Origin: Streptomyces sp. Edi2
GTDB taxonomy: Bacteria > Actinomycetota > Actinomycetes > Streptomycetales > Streptomycetaceae
Assembly (NCBI RefSeq): GCF_040253635.1
Contig: NZ_JBEJGX010000003.1
Span: 7,713,501-7,777,500, forward strand
DNA length: 64,000 bases
Direction of reading: 5' to 3'
Positions 49,975-58,518 of the stretch are shown here, one piece after another; the stretch's first letter is position 1, and the number at the start of each line of letters is the position of its first letter. The position numbers and the translations under genes were made by a program. The notes below the pieces were generated by a model that saw only the letters and a list, made by a program, of their open reading frames with translations, had not been told where the DNA came from and did not search any database.

Positions 49975-50292
49975 GTCTGATCAGTCCCGTCCTCACGGGC
50001 CGGAGCGGCCCGGTGGTGTCTGTATGGCGAGCCGGAGCAGCCCTTGGTGCGGCTTGGTGTCGCTCGGTGCTGTCCGGTGTTGCTCGGTGCGGTAGTTGCC
50101 GTCGTGGTCACCGGAGGTGGGTGTGCGGCGAAGTGACCTCGACGTTTCCATTCTCCTGCACGGGAGCGCGAGGCGGCGGCCGGCGTCGCAGCACGCGCCC
50201 CGCACCCCGCACCACAGGCTGGGTCGGGCGGTCGGCCGGCCAGCCGGCGGTGAGTGGCGCGTGCTGCGTACTGTGCGGCGCCCGGAAGGGTG
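49975..50292. other. 318-bp gap without a gene
   Basis: It separates fdhD from the monooxygenase gene stop and contains a run of short repeats GGTG(y)..GCTCGGTG at about 50040-50095. No coding frame with good composition is seen; the fdhD promoter should lie near 49975-50020. Confidence 0.6.
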
Positions 50293-51615
50293 TCAGCTCT
50301 TCAGCTCACGCCCACCGAATGCGCCCGAGCCGTCGGCCGCGGCCCAGGCGGCCTCCAGACCGGCCTGGTCCAGGGTCCGCCAGTCCGGGGTGTCCTGGAC
50401 CAGGGTCCGTCCCAGCCGGCGACCCAGCTCGACCATCGTCCGGCCGGTGGCGCCCCGCTCGGTCCCGTACGCCGTGAGCGCGTCGGGCCGCTCCGGTACG
50501 GCGCGCAGCGCGGTCTCCAGGGCGGCGGCGTCCTGCAGCGCCTTGACCGCTCCGGCGCCGGTGTGCGGGCGGGCGACGGTGGCCGCATCGCCCGCGAGCA
50601 GCAGCCGGCCGGCCGTGTAGCGCGCGGCGGTGAAGTCGTACATCGGCTGGATGAACACCTCTTGACGCGGCGTCAGCCGCATCAGCCCGCCCCAGTAGGG
50701 CGGCAGCAACTCATCCGTGACGTAGGTGAAATGGGCGTGCAGGGCGTCGGTGAGGGTGCCCGGCGGCAGGCTGGTGGGGGTGTCGAGCCCCAGGTCGAGG
50801 CCGGCGGGCGGGGCGGTGTACAGGACCCAGTTCGCGCGGTGGCCGCCCTGGCCGTCCGGGATGCGGTAGATGATGACGTGGCCGCCGGCGAAGACGCCGT
50901 AGATGCAGTCCTCCTCCGCCCAGGGGTCGGCCGGCAGGCCGGGGAAACTGAGCTCCGTCAGCCGGTCGGCCGGGACCGCGCCACGCCAGGCGAGGTAGCC
51001 GGCATAGCCGGGCCGTACACCGGGGAACGCGGTCTCGCGGACCACCGAACGGTAGCCGTCCGCGCCGATGACCAGGTCGAATCGCTCCGTACGGCGGCTG
51101 CTGCCGTCGGCGCGCCGCTGTTCTCCGTTGCCCGCACGGCCCTCGGCCGCTCTGCTTCCCTCGCCGCCGTCGCAATGGACGCCGGCGCAGTCCGCTTCGT
51201 CGCTGACCGAGTCCACCCGTACCCCCGACCGGAAGACGGTGTCCTCCGGCAGCCGCCGCCGTAACTCCTGCCAGAGCGGCCCCCAGCAGTACGAGCGGAA
51301 CGGGAAGGGCAGCGCGCCGATCTGACGGCCGAGCGGCCCGGCGCCGTCGCGTACGTACCAGCGACGGGTGGCCAGCTGCACCCACGGCATGGCGGTGTCC
51401 AGATACCCGGCGGCGGCGAGTTCGGCATACCGGGCGTTGTGCACCGCGAGGCCGACACCACGGTCCGCGAGGCGGCCGGCGGTGCGTTCGTAAACGGTGA
51501 CCCGGCCGGCGCCGGCCCGGTGCGCGGCCAGTGCCGTGGCGCAACCGGCAATGCTGCCGCCCACGACGGCGACGTCGGCTCCGGCGATCCTGATGCGGTC
51601 GCTGTCCCTGTTCAT
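50293..51615 (-). CDS. FAD-dependent monooxygenase (aromatic-ring hydroxylase type)
   Basis: 440 residues of the class A flavin monooxygenase family. The dinucleotide fold is VAVVGGSIAGCATALAAHRAG at about 14-34 (GxGxxG as GGSIAG), the DG motif GADGYRSVVRE, and the GD motif GRLLLAGDAATVARPHTGAG. It would hydroxylate or epoxidise an organic substrate with NAD(P)H and O2. An acidic/Arg linker with low complexity (about residues 168-188) interrupts the middle. AGGGGG precedes ATG 51615. No tailoring cluster surrounds it, so the substrate is open. Confidence 0.92.
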   Translation of the reverse strand: MNRDSDRIRIAGADVAVVGGSIAGCATALAAHRAGAGRVTVYERTAGRLADRGVGLAVHNARYAELAAAGYLDTAMPWVQLATRRWYVRDGAGPLGRQIGALPFPFRSYCWGPLWQELRRRLPEDTVFRSGVRVDSVSDEADCAGVHCDGGEGSRAAEGRAGNGEQRRADGSSRRTERFDLVIGADGYRSVVRETAFPGVRPGYAGYLAWRGAVPADRLTELSFPGLPADPWAEEDCIYGVFAGGHVIIYRIPDGQGGHRANWVLYTAPPAGLDLGLDTPTSLPPGTLTDALHAHFTYVTDELLPPYWGGLMRLTPRQEVFIQPMYDFTAARYTAGRLLLAGDAATVARPHTGAGAVKALQDAAALETALRAVPERPDALTAYGTERGATGRTMVELGRRLGRTLVQDTPDWRTLDQAGLEAAWAAADGSGAFGGRELKS

Positions 51616-52059
51616 ACGCGGATACCCCCTGCGCTGTCCGGCGCCGATGGTCGGTCGGCTGCCTGGTGTGACCGGGCCCATCTTCGCAGGGCGCGTCCGG
51701 CCTGGCCTGCTCACCGAAACCGCTCCCTGCAGTACTTCCCTGCAGTACCTCCCACACCACTCCCCACACCACCTCCCGCACCGCCCTCCGGGCTGCCCCT
51801 CACCGTCACCCCTCCGGCCCCTCTCTCTGAAGCTCCCTGAAGCTCCGCTGAAAGAGGGGTGGCCGGGCGGCGACCTGGGTATGTGCCTGAATCGGGACCC
51901 TGGCAGCGCCGTGGACCCGGGGCCGGCCGAGCGCCGCGACCCATAAAGAGCGGCCCGGTGGCGGGTTCTGTGGGGGATCCCGCCACCGGGCGACCGCTTG
52001 AGGCAGGGGACTGCGCGGTCCATGCGCGGCGGCCGGAGCCCCCTCGCTCGGCGGGCCTC
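51616..52059. other. 444-bp gap with tandem repeats
   Basis: It holds a 13-bp tandem duplication TCCCTGCAGTACy (51724-51736 and 51737-51749), followed by CACACCACyTCCC repeats up to about 51783 and GAAGCTCC copies near 51830. No supported gene. The right part is upstream of nothing on the plus strand and may be degenerate DNA. Confidence 0.6.
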
Positions 52060-52620
52060 TTACGAGGTGAGGGCTTCCCGCCAGCCCTCGACGGTGACGA
52101 CCTCCGCCCACTGCGGGAACAGCTTCCCGGTGAGGACCCGGTGCACCTCGGGGTCGGTGTCGAGGCAGGCATCCGCCAGGACGGTGAGGCCGAAGTCCAG
52201 GTCGTTGGCCTGGCACAGGGTGTGCAGCACGACACCGCTGGTGGCGATGCCGGTGAGAACAAGGCTGTCGATACCGCGAGCCCTGAGCACCAGATCGAGG
52301 TCGCTGCCCGAGAACGCGCTTCCCCTCCTCTTGGTGACCACGATCTCGCCGTGCCGGGGCGTGACGTCGGGGTGGATCTCGGTGCCGGGGCTGCCCTCGG
52401 TGAACAGGCCCTCGCGCACGGCGGAGGTGAGCACCTTGTTCCGCGTGCTGACGTCCGGTTGTCCCGGGCGCAGGCCGATGACCACGTAGATCACGGGGAT
52501 GTCCGCCGCCCGGGCACCGTCGATCGCCCTGCGCAGGCGCGGCAGATATCCGGAGCCGTCGTCCACGAGATCCACGATGTCCCGTTGGACGTCCATCACG
52601 AGGAGGGCGCTGTTCGGCAT
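52060..52620 (-). CDS. Isochorismatase-like hydrolase lacking the canonical cysteine
   Basis: 186 residues with the cysteine-hydrolase (isochorismatase) fold. The Asp is in LLVMDVQRDIVDL and the Lys in VVTKRRGSAFSGSDLD. The nucleophile Cys of the family lies in a D-x-C-V-x-x-T segment, which here reads TGIATSGVVLHT, with Gly at the Cys position. Similar proteins form a known side group annotated as cysteine hydrolases. Either another residue is used or it has a non-hydrolytic role. AAGGA precedes ATG 52620. Isolated gene. Confidence 0.82.
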   Translation of the reverse strand: MPNSALLVMDVQRDIVDLVDDGSGYLPRLRRAIDGARAADIPVIYVVIGLRPGQPDVSTRNKVLTSAVREGLFTEGSPGTEIHPDVTPRHGEIVVTKRRGSAFSGSDLDLVLRARGIDSLVLTGIATSGVVLHTLCQANDLDFGLTVLADACLDTDPEVHRVLTGKLFPQWAEVVTVEGWREALTS

Positions 52621-52981
52621 GCTTGCGGTCCTTTCTTCACGGGGAACACCGCGAACACGGGGGAGCACGGGGCAGGAGCACGTCTCGGGGATGCGGCTGA
52701 GCTGCGGTGGGGCACATGCCGGGCTCGGACCGCAGTTCCGTACCGGATGTTCCGTACCGACAATTTCCGCACCGGCAGTTCCGCGAAGCCCCAGGTCAGC
52801 GGCGGGGACGACGGATCATATCGCCCAACGAGGCGGCTCCCACACGCCCTGCACAGCGCCGATCGACGGCACTTCCTGCGGCACCTCCCGCCACCGGACG
52901 CGGCCGCTCGTTGACCTTGCCCTTGGGAGAAGCCACAGCATCAGTGTCCCGGCTGAGGTGTCCGGTTGAGGAGGAGCAAGG
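52621..52981. other. 361-bp gap with 15-bp repeats
   Basis: 52735-52784 contains three to four degenerate copies of GTTCCGTACCG in direct order. The end of the gap holds the strong ribosome site (GAGGAGGAG) of the small frame at 52982. Otherwise nothing coding is seen. Confidence 0.55.
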
Positions 52982-53272
52982 ATGAACATCGAGGTCCATC
53001 AGCTGCGTTACCGGGACCTGTTGCGCGAGGCCGACCACTACCGTCTCGCCGTCGAGGCCAGGAAGACCGAACCGACCGACCCGACCGACCCGCTGCCCCC
53101 TCGCCGGGGCCGTACCTCTACGACGCCCCGGGCCCGTCCGTCACGCGGGCGACGATCAGTGTCACGAAGTTGTCGGTCCAGCAGTCGGACTCTTTCGTCG
53201 CGACGTCAACACCGCATCCGGCACAGACGAGGTTGGGTCCGTCTTGGCCGGCGAGCCCGCAGCAACCACTGA
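52982..53272 (+). CDS. Small protein of unknown function, possibly truncated or frameshifted
   Basis: 96 residues starting MNIEVHQLRYRDLLREADHYRLAVEARK, a start I recognise from small Streptomyces hypothetical proteins, after an excellent GAGGAGGAG ribosome site. After about residue 45 the frame becomes Arg/Ser-rich with poor coding character and runs antisense through the Cys-rich gene at 53118. The ancestral product was probably about 45 residues longer or shorter; only the N-terminal 35 are convincing. Confidence 0.4.
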   Translation: MNIEVHQLRYRDLLREADHYRLAVEARKTEPTDPTDPLPPRRGRTSTTPRARPSRGRRSVSRSCRSSSRTLSSRRQHRIRHRRGWVRLGRRARSNH

Positions 53273-53486
53273 CGCGCCGTGGATCGGGGTGCAGCGTCGT
53301 CCCGGGAACGTCGTCCGGGTGAAGGATCAGAAGGCTGCTGTCGAAACTGACTTGGAAGTGTTCCGGGGCCATCCGAGGCGGAACGACCTCATGGCCCGAC
53401 GTCCGTTCGGAAACCTTCCGTGGTTCTCCCGGCACCACTTCGCTGGTCAGAGGCTGCTGACAATGAGCACAGCAAAATATGGTCAC
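53118..53486 (-). CDS. Small cysteine-rich, zinc-ribbon-like protein
   Basis: 122 residues with CCAHC near the N-terminus (residues 5-9), CCG near 89-91 and CAGCGVDVATKESDCW near 98-113; the paired CxxC-like knuckles suggest a zinc-binding fold. GTG 53486 has an AAGGAG site upstream. It overlaps the small plus-strand frame at 52982 by 155 bp antisense. I do not recognise a named family. The Cys-poor middle is polar and probably loops. Confidence 0.55.
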   Translation of the reverse strand: MTIFCCAHCQQPLTSEVVPGEPRKVSERTSGHEVVPPRMAPEHFQVSFDSSLLILHPDDVPGTTLHPDPRRVSGCCGLAGQDGPNLVCAGCGVDVATKESDCWTDNFVTLIVARVTDGPGAS

Positions 53487-53639
53487 CCGGCCATTCTCCT
53501 TGCCGCGCTGCCACCGATGAGCCGGTTCGCCGGCTTCCTCCGTCGCGCTCTCGTAGCCGCCACGACGATCAGCGGCCTCCCCTTCCACGCGTTGCCGGCC
53601 ACTCCGGCCGGAACGGGCCCCCTCCGGTCCGAGCTGCGC

Positions 53640-53675
53640 GACCGGTCCGATCCGCGCGACCGGTCCGATCCGCGA
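53640..53675. repeat. 18-bp tandem duplication in gap 53487-53788
   Basis: GACCGGTCCGATCCGCGC occurs twice in a row. The 302-bp gap otherwise contains the promoter regions of the divergent Cys-rich and chorismate mutase genes and no supported gene. Confidence 0.75.
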
Positions 53676-53788
53676 GACCCGCCCGGCCGTCGGCCACCGG
53701 CCGGGTAATGTGCACCCGATCAAGACATCAGGCATCAGCAGCACGACACCGCACCAGGTACCGACCGATCACGAATGGCGAGACGCAC

Positions 53789-54166
53789 ATGAGCGAGGGG
53801 ACAGCACCGGCGGCCGGCGAAGCGACCGCCGTCGCCGATGAAGCGGCCCGTGAACGGCTGAGCTATCTGCGCGGCAGCATCGACAACCTCGATGCCGCCC
53901 TGGTGCATCTGCTCGCCGAGCGCTTCAAGTGCACCCAGCAGGTCGGCGAGCTCAAGGCCCGGCACAGCCTGCCGCCCGCCGACCCGGCCCGCGAGGCCGC
54001 GCAGATCGAGCGGCTGCGCCGCTTGGCCGAGGACGCCAAGCTCGATCCGGCATTCGCCGAGAAGTTCCTCAACTTCATCATCGGGGAGGTCGTCCGCCAC
54101 CACCGGGCGATCGCCGACCGTACGCAGGAGGGGACGGGGGAGCCGGCCGAGCCCGCAGCCGGCTGA
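53789..54166 (+). CDS. Chorismate mutase, AroQ type
   Basis: 125 residues, all-helical AroQ domain at about 30-115: LRGSIDNLDAALVHLLAERFKCTQQVGELKAR carries the active-site Arg and Lys, and ERLRRLAEDAKLDPAFAEKFLNFIIGEVVRHH the second half. It converts chorismate to prephenate for Phe/Tyr synthesis, in the cytosol (no signal peptide). Acidic/Ala-rich ends flank the domain. It is followed by one of the strongest terminators in the window. Confidence 0.93.
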   Translation: MSEGTAPAAGEATAVADEAARERLSYLRGSIDNLDAALVHLLAERFKCTQQVGELKARHSLPPADPAREAAQIERLRRLAEDAKLDPAFAEKFLNFIIGEVVRHHRAIADRTQEGTGEPAEPAAG

Positions 54167-54181
54167 GCCCGTACGCACCAC

Positions 54182-54226
54182 CGATGAGGGTGGGCGGTGC
54201 CGCGCCGGCACCGCCCACCCTCATCG
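54182..54226 (+). terminator. Very strong terminator after chorismate mutase gene
   Basis: CGATGAGGGTGGGCGGTGCCG and its exact complement form a 21-bp perfect stem with a 3-nt loop, 16 bp beyond the stop. The rest of the gap 54167-54535 holds no gene. Confidence 0.9.
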
Positions 54227-54535
54227 CGTACGCCGGGACGGTCTCGCGGCAGGCACCCCGGCCCTCTGCCGGAACTGTGCGCCGACCACGCCGTGTTGGT
54301 GCCGGCCGCCGGGAGTGCTCACGGTCCGCGGGAGGCCCGTGCCGCCGCCGGGGCCACGCGGTCGCCTCACCCCGCTGGCCCCGTCGCCCGCGCCGAGTGA
54401 CACTCGCCATACCGGACGCCGGACCGTCCCGCGGTGCCACCCTGCCCACTACCGTCCAGTACACGGCTCCTCCGGGAGCCGCCCGAGCGCCATGACCCTG
54501 CCCCTCCGGCCGTGCACCGAGAGCGGAGACATCCG

Positions 54536-56131
54536 ATGGCCCCCACCACCGAATCCACCTCGAACCCGCAGCGGAACGAGCACCCCGCGCCCGCCCCGAC
54601 GCTCCTCCTCAAACCCGGAACGTCCTGGCAGGACGCCTGGCAGCGCAGCCTGGCCGCGGCCCCCGAGGCCTTCCGCGACGACCAGGCCCTCAACCTCTGG
54701 GCCGCCGCCTGGCATCCGGACGGTGACCCGCTGCCCGCCACCAGCCCCATCGACAACACCCCCATCGCAGGCCCGCCCCGCCTCGACGCGGACGCCGCGC
54801 TGCACGCCGTACGCGCCTGTCTCGACCAGCACCGGGCCTGGCGCCACGTCCCGTTGACCGAACGCAAGGCCCGGATCTCCGCCACCCTCGACGCGCTGAC
54901 CGAACACCGCGAACTGCTCGCGCTGCTGCTCGTCTGGGAGATCGGCAAGCCCTGGAAGCTCGCGCAGGCCGATGTCGACCGCGCCATCGACGGCGTCCGC
55001 TGGTACGTCTCCGGGATCGACCGGATGCTCGCCGACCGCACGCCGCTGCCCGGCCCGGTCAGCAACATCGCCAGCTGGAACTACCCGATGTCGGTGCTGA
55101 TCCACGCGATGCTCGTCCAGGCGCTGGCCGGCAACGCGGTGATCGCCAAGACCCCCACCGACGGCGGTCTGGTCTGTCTCACCCTCGCCTGCGCCCTGGC
55201 CGCCCGCGAGGGGGTCCCGGCCACTCTCGTCAGCGGCAGCGGCAAGGAGCTCTCGCCCGCCCTCGTCCGCTCGCCGGAAATCGGCTGTGTCTCCTTCGTC
55301 GGCGGCCGGGACACCGGTGCCCGCGTCGCCACCGCCGTCGCCGACCTCGGCAAACGCCACATCCTCGAACAGGAGGGCCTCAACACCTGGGGCATCTGGA
55401 ACTACACCGACTGGCAGTCCCTGACCCCCCTGGTGCGCAAGACCTTCGACTACGCCAAGCAGCGCTGCACGGCCTACCCCCGCTTCGTCGTCCAGCGCGA
55501 GGCGTTCGCCGACTTCCTCGCCGCGTACCTCCCGGCCGTACGCAGCGTCCGGTTCGGCCACCCGCTGGCCGTCGCCGACCCCGCCGACCCGCTCCCCGAA
55601 CTCGACTTCGGCCCGCTGATCAACGCCGCCAAGGCCAAGGAACTGGCCGACCTCACCACCGAGGCGATCTCCCGGGGCGCCGTTCCCCTGCACCGCGGCA
55701 GCCTCGCCGAGGGCCACTTCCTGCCCTCCCAGGACACCTCGGCGTACTTCCCGCCCACCACCCTCCTGGCCCCGCCCTCCTCCTCCCCGCTCCACCACGC
55801 CGAGCCCTTCGGCCCCGTCGACACCCTCGTGCTCGTCGACACCGAGGCCGAACTCCTCGCCGCCATGAACGCCAGCAACGGCGCCCTGGTCGCCAGCCTG
55901 TCCTGTGACGACAAGGACACCTACGACCGTCTCGCCCCGCAGATCCGGGCCTTCAAGGTCGGCCACGGCAAGCCCCGTTCCCGCGGCGACCGCGATGAGC
56001 TCTTCGGCGGCTTCGGCAACTCCTGGAGCGGCGCCTTCGTCGGCGGCGAACTCCTGGTCCGCGCGGTGACCGAGGGCCCGGCCGCCGAGCGGCTGCCCGG
56101 CAACTTCCCCGACTACCACCTGATGCCGTAG
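54536..56131 (+). CDS. Aldehyde dehydrogenase-superfamily protein
   Basis: 531 residues, NAD(P)-dependent aldehyde dehydrogenase fold. The N-terminal WNYPMSVLIHAMLVQALAGNAVIAKTP region binds the cofactor; the catalytic Glu is in LEQEGLNTWG and the nucleophile Cys in AKQRCTAYPRF (about 319). The stretch SWNYP and EPFGPVDTLVLVD are further family marks. The Glu context departs from the usual LELGG, so the substrate class is unclear. GGAGA precedes ATG 54536. The gene stands alone. Confidence 0.88.
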   Translation: MAPTTESTSNPQRNEHPAPAPTLLLKPGTSWQDAWQRSLAAAPEAFRDDQALNLWAAAWHPDGDPLPATSPIDNTPIAGPPRLDADAALHAVRACLDQHRAWRHVPLTERKARISATLDALTEHRELLALLLVWEIGKPWKLAQADVDRAIDGVRWYVSGIDRMLADRTPLPGPVSNIASWNYPMSVLIHAMLVQALAGNAVIAKTPTDGGLVCLTLACALAAREGVPATLVSGSGKELSPALVRSPEIGCVSFVGGRDTGARVATAVADLGKRHILEQEGLNTWGIWNYTDWQSLTPLVRKTFDYAKQRCTAYPRFVVQREAFADFLAAYLPAVRSVRFGHPLAVADPADPLPELDFGPLINAAKAKELADLTTEAISRGAVPLHRGSLAEGHFLPSQDTSAYFPPTTLLAPPSSSPLHHAEPFGPVDTLVLVDTEAELLAAMNASNGALVASLSCDDKDTYDRLAPQIRAFKVGHGKPRSRGDRDELFGGFGNSWSGAFVGGELLVRAVTEGPAAERLPGNFPDYHLMP

Positions 56132-56258
56132 CCGCACAGCGCGCCCAGCCGGCCAGCGCGCCCAGCCCCACCGCCGCACCGCCACGACCCCCCGGACCGA
56201 CCTGTCCCACCGGACCCGACCTGCCCCACCGGACCCGCCCTCCCCCTCCGGACTCGCC

Positions 56259-57593
56259 TTACCCGATCCCCTGCCGGTCGGGGTGCAGGGCGAACCGCCG
56301 GTCGGCGGCCGCCGGCACCGCACGCTCCACCGCCTGCAACAGGAGCGTGCGGTGCCGCAGCAGTGGCGCCTGCCGTCCCTCCGGCGCGAGCAGCAGGAGA
56401 TCACCGATGCCCGCCACGATCCGCCGGGTCACCTGCGGACTGTGCGCCGCGGCCACCCGGACCTCGGTCAGCCCCAGGTCCACCAGATCCGTCCAGCCGG
56501 GAACGTTCTGCACCAGCCGCACCACCCCTCGGCGGTCCCGGTGGTGCACCGCTCCGAGCGGCCGCTGCACCACCGCCGCCAGAATCTGCACGATCCGGTC
56601 GAGGCACTGCACGGTCGTGGTCGGATCGTTCACCGCCGGCGACAGCGCCCGCAGCGCGATGTCCGACAGCTGCCGCAGCCCGAGCCCGAGATCCTGGTGA
56701 AAAGTGCGCTCCACGCCTACCGAGACCGTGTAGCGCAGCGCCCGCCGCGGCGGCGGCGCTCCGCCGTGCACCGCCAGTACCGGCGTCCCCGGCATCACGA
56801 AGTCACCGATCCGCGGGATCAGCCGCAGGACGACCCCCTGCCGCCGCGCCACCCGCACCAGCCGCGCCACATGCACATCCCGGACGACCCCGGCCCGGCC
56901 CTCATGCGGGATCCGCCCCGTCTCGGGCGCCAGACGAGCCCCGCCCTCCCCGCCTTCCCCACCCGTGCCCTGCCGCGCCAGCATCCGCAGCGCTTCCCGG
57001 GTGATCCGGTCGACCACCGGCCCCACCTGCATCAACCGCAAGGTGGCCGACACATAGGCGATGAACAGGATCAGGCTGAGCCCCACCAGCACCATCGTCA
57101 TCAGGCTCTGCACCACGGGCACCGAGGTGACCTGCCGGGCATCGGTCTCGCTCTCGTACGAGGTGAGCACCAGCAGCGAGAAGAGGAAGGTCGCCAGGAA
57201 GACCGTGAGGGTGGTCTTGGTGATCCGGCTCCGGATGAAGATCCGCACCACCCGCGGTGTGAGCTGGCCGCTCGCCATCTGCACCGCGACCAGGGAGATG
57301 CTGAACACCACACCGATGAAGGTCATCATCGCCGAACTGATCGTGGTGACGATCGTCTTGGTGTCCTCGGCGATGGAGACCAGCTCCCTGACTGCCCCGT
57401 ACGCATGCGCACCCTGCAGCCACTCGATGATCTTGAGATCGAGCGACGCCGCCGCCCACCACAGCAGCACCGCGCCCGCCAGCCCCGTGGCCGGCGCGAA
57501 CCAGAAGGTGTCCCGCAGATGCTCCCGCAGCGGCGAGAGCGCCCGTGGCCTGCGGGGATCACTGATATGCGAGACATGTCCCTCATTGCCCAT
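56259..57593 (-). CDS. DUF2254 membrane protein
   Basis: 444 residues. Four hydrophobic segments lie in the first 215 residues (FAPATGLAGAVLLWWAA; TISSAMMTFIGVVFSISLVAVQM; LTVFLATFLFSLLVL; MVLVGLSLILFIAYVSATL), followed by a soluble domain with ALSPAVNDPTTTVQCLDRI, which is the DUF2254 signature. Function unknown. It is the last typical core-like gene before tRNA-Leu, with the opposite orientation. Confidence 0.92.
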   Translation of the reverse strand: MGNEGHVSHISDPRRPRALSPLREHLRDTFWFAPATGLAGAVLLWWAAASLDLKIIEWLQGAHAYGAVRELVSIAEDTKTIVTTISSAMMTFIGVVFSISLVAVQMASGQLTPRVVRIFIRSRITKTTLTVFLATFLFSLLVLTSYESETDARQVTSVPVVQSLMTMVLVGLSLILFIAYVSATLRLMQVGPVVDRITREALRMLARQGTGGEGGEGGARLAPETGRIPHEGRAGVVRDVHVARLVRVARRQGVVLRLIPRIGDFVMPGTPVLAVHGGAPPPRRALRYTVSVGVERTFHQDLGLGLRQLSDIALRALSPAVNDPTTTVQCLDRIVQILAAVVQRPLGAVHHRDRRGVVRLVQNVPGWTDLVDLGLTEVRVAAAHSPQVTRRIVAGIGDLLLLAPEGRQAPLLRHRTLLLQAVERAVPAAADRRFALHPDRQGIG

Positions 57594-57698
57594 AATTCGA
57601 GGTTATGTGGCGGGCGGATACGCAGGTGAAAGGCACTCCGAAACCTTGGTATTGTTGTCCATGTCGCCGCGGGGAACGCCCCGCGAAGATCACACCTA

Positions 57699-57783
57699 GT
57701 CCGGGTGGCGGAATGGCAGACGCGCTAGCTTGAGGTGCTAGTGCCCTTTATCGGGCGTGGGGGTTCAAGTCCCCCCTCGGACA
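57699..57783 (+). tRNA. tRNA-Leu (anticodon GAG)
   Basis: A complete 85-nt leucine tRNA. Acceptor stem GTCCGGG pairs with CTCGGAC (one G-T pair), the anticodon stem is CTAGC/GCTAG with loop TTGAGGT (anticodon GAG), a long variable arm GTGCCCTTTATCGGGCGT follows, typical of class II tRNAs, and the T arm is GGGGG-TTCAAGT-CCCCC. The CCA is not encoded. It reads CUC/CUU codons. A near-perfect 17-bp hairpin follows nine bases downstream. Confidence 0.97.
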
Positions 57784-57791
57784 CGTATCCC

Positions 57792-57825
57792 AAAATGCCT
57801 GGTCAGTGCACTGGCCAGGCATTTT
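57792..57825 (+). terminator. tRNA-Leu terminator
   Basis: AAAATGCCTGGTCAGTG and CACTGGCCAGGCATTTT are complementary except for one G-T pair and run to the centre without a loop, ending in TTTT. Confidence 0.85.
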
Positions 57826-58120
57826 GTATGAGGATTCGATCAAATAGCCGAAGCGGGGGTGCGCGAACTCCCGACGGAGCGGCGCGCTGACCTGGGGTTT
57901 CCCCCGGCAAGCGTATGGGGTTTATGTCGGGCGCATGTGGAGATCGTGTGCGCTTGGAGCTTGCTTCTCTGAAGCGTTAGGACCTGACCTGCACGGCTGC
58001 CCGCGGGCGTCGTCGGGGTTCCTATCGGTGCCCCAAGGACTGCGCGTCGAGTTCCGGCCTCCCTATCGGGCGTGGTCGGTGCGGCGCGCAACCTCGGATC
58101 CGGTCGATGGCCGGCAGTCG

Positions 58121-58172
58121 TAGTGGGGCGGACTTGAACCGGCCACCTCTTTGTCCCGAATGAAGTAAGGGC
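58121..58172 (-). other. tRNA 3'-end-like sequence in the 57826-58479 gap
   Basis: On the minus strand, TTCATTCGGGACAAAGAGG then GGCCGGTTCAAGTCCGCCCCACTA resembles the anticodon-3' side and T arm of a tRNA, with GTTCAAGTC exactly like a T loop, though the T stem has a mismatch. No matching 5' half is seen. It may be an attachment-site remnant. A palindrome-like GGGCAAGATCCTTACCC follows. Other sequence between 57826 and 58179 shows no gene. Confidence 0.35.
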
Positions 58173-58179
58173 AAGATCC

Positions 58180-58518
58180 TTACCCGCGCGTTCTGGTGTC
58201 TGCCCAGGTCAGAGGGTTGGCATGGGTTGGTCTGGCGTGGTGTCGCAGAGGCTCCAGGAGAAGGTCTTCGCCCAGATTTCTCCCAGGGAGCCGAGGCCGG
58301 CTGTAGGCGCGGGGCGACTGTGGCTCGTCAGGGTTACCGAGACGCGGGCGCAGGCGCCGGATCTCTGCCTCTCGCGCACACCACTGTCGGCGGGATGTGG
58401 ATTGCTCCGGCCACGGCAGCGGGCCGGTGCGGGGACGGCCGACAGGCAGGCGGATGCGCACCTTCTTCAGGGCGGGGACCTTGCCGGCCCCCGGGGGTCC
58501 GACGAGGACGATTCGCAT
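58180..58518 (-). pseudogene. adk: adk 5' fragment fused to unrelated sequence
   Basis: The frame starts at ATG 58518, overlapping the secY stop by one base as in the normal secY-adk operon, and encodes MRIVLVGPPGAGK, the P-loop of adenylate kinase. From codon 14 on (58479) the sequence no longer resembles adenylate kinase (expected GTQA), although the frame stays open to 58180. The remainder is Arg/Pro-rich and not coding-like. The recombination breakpoint lies at about 58480. Confidence 0.75.

Noticed and set aside
49975..50292. Riboswitch upstream of fdhD
   Set aside because: No molybdenum-cofactor or other recognisable aptamer pattern; only short GGTG repeats.
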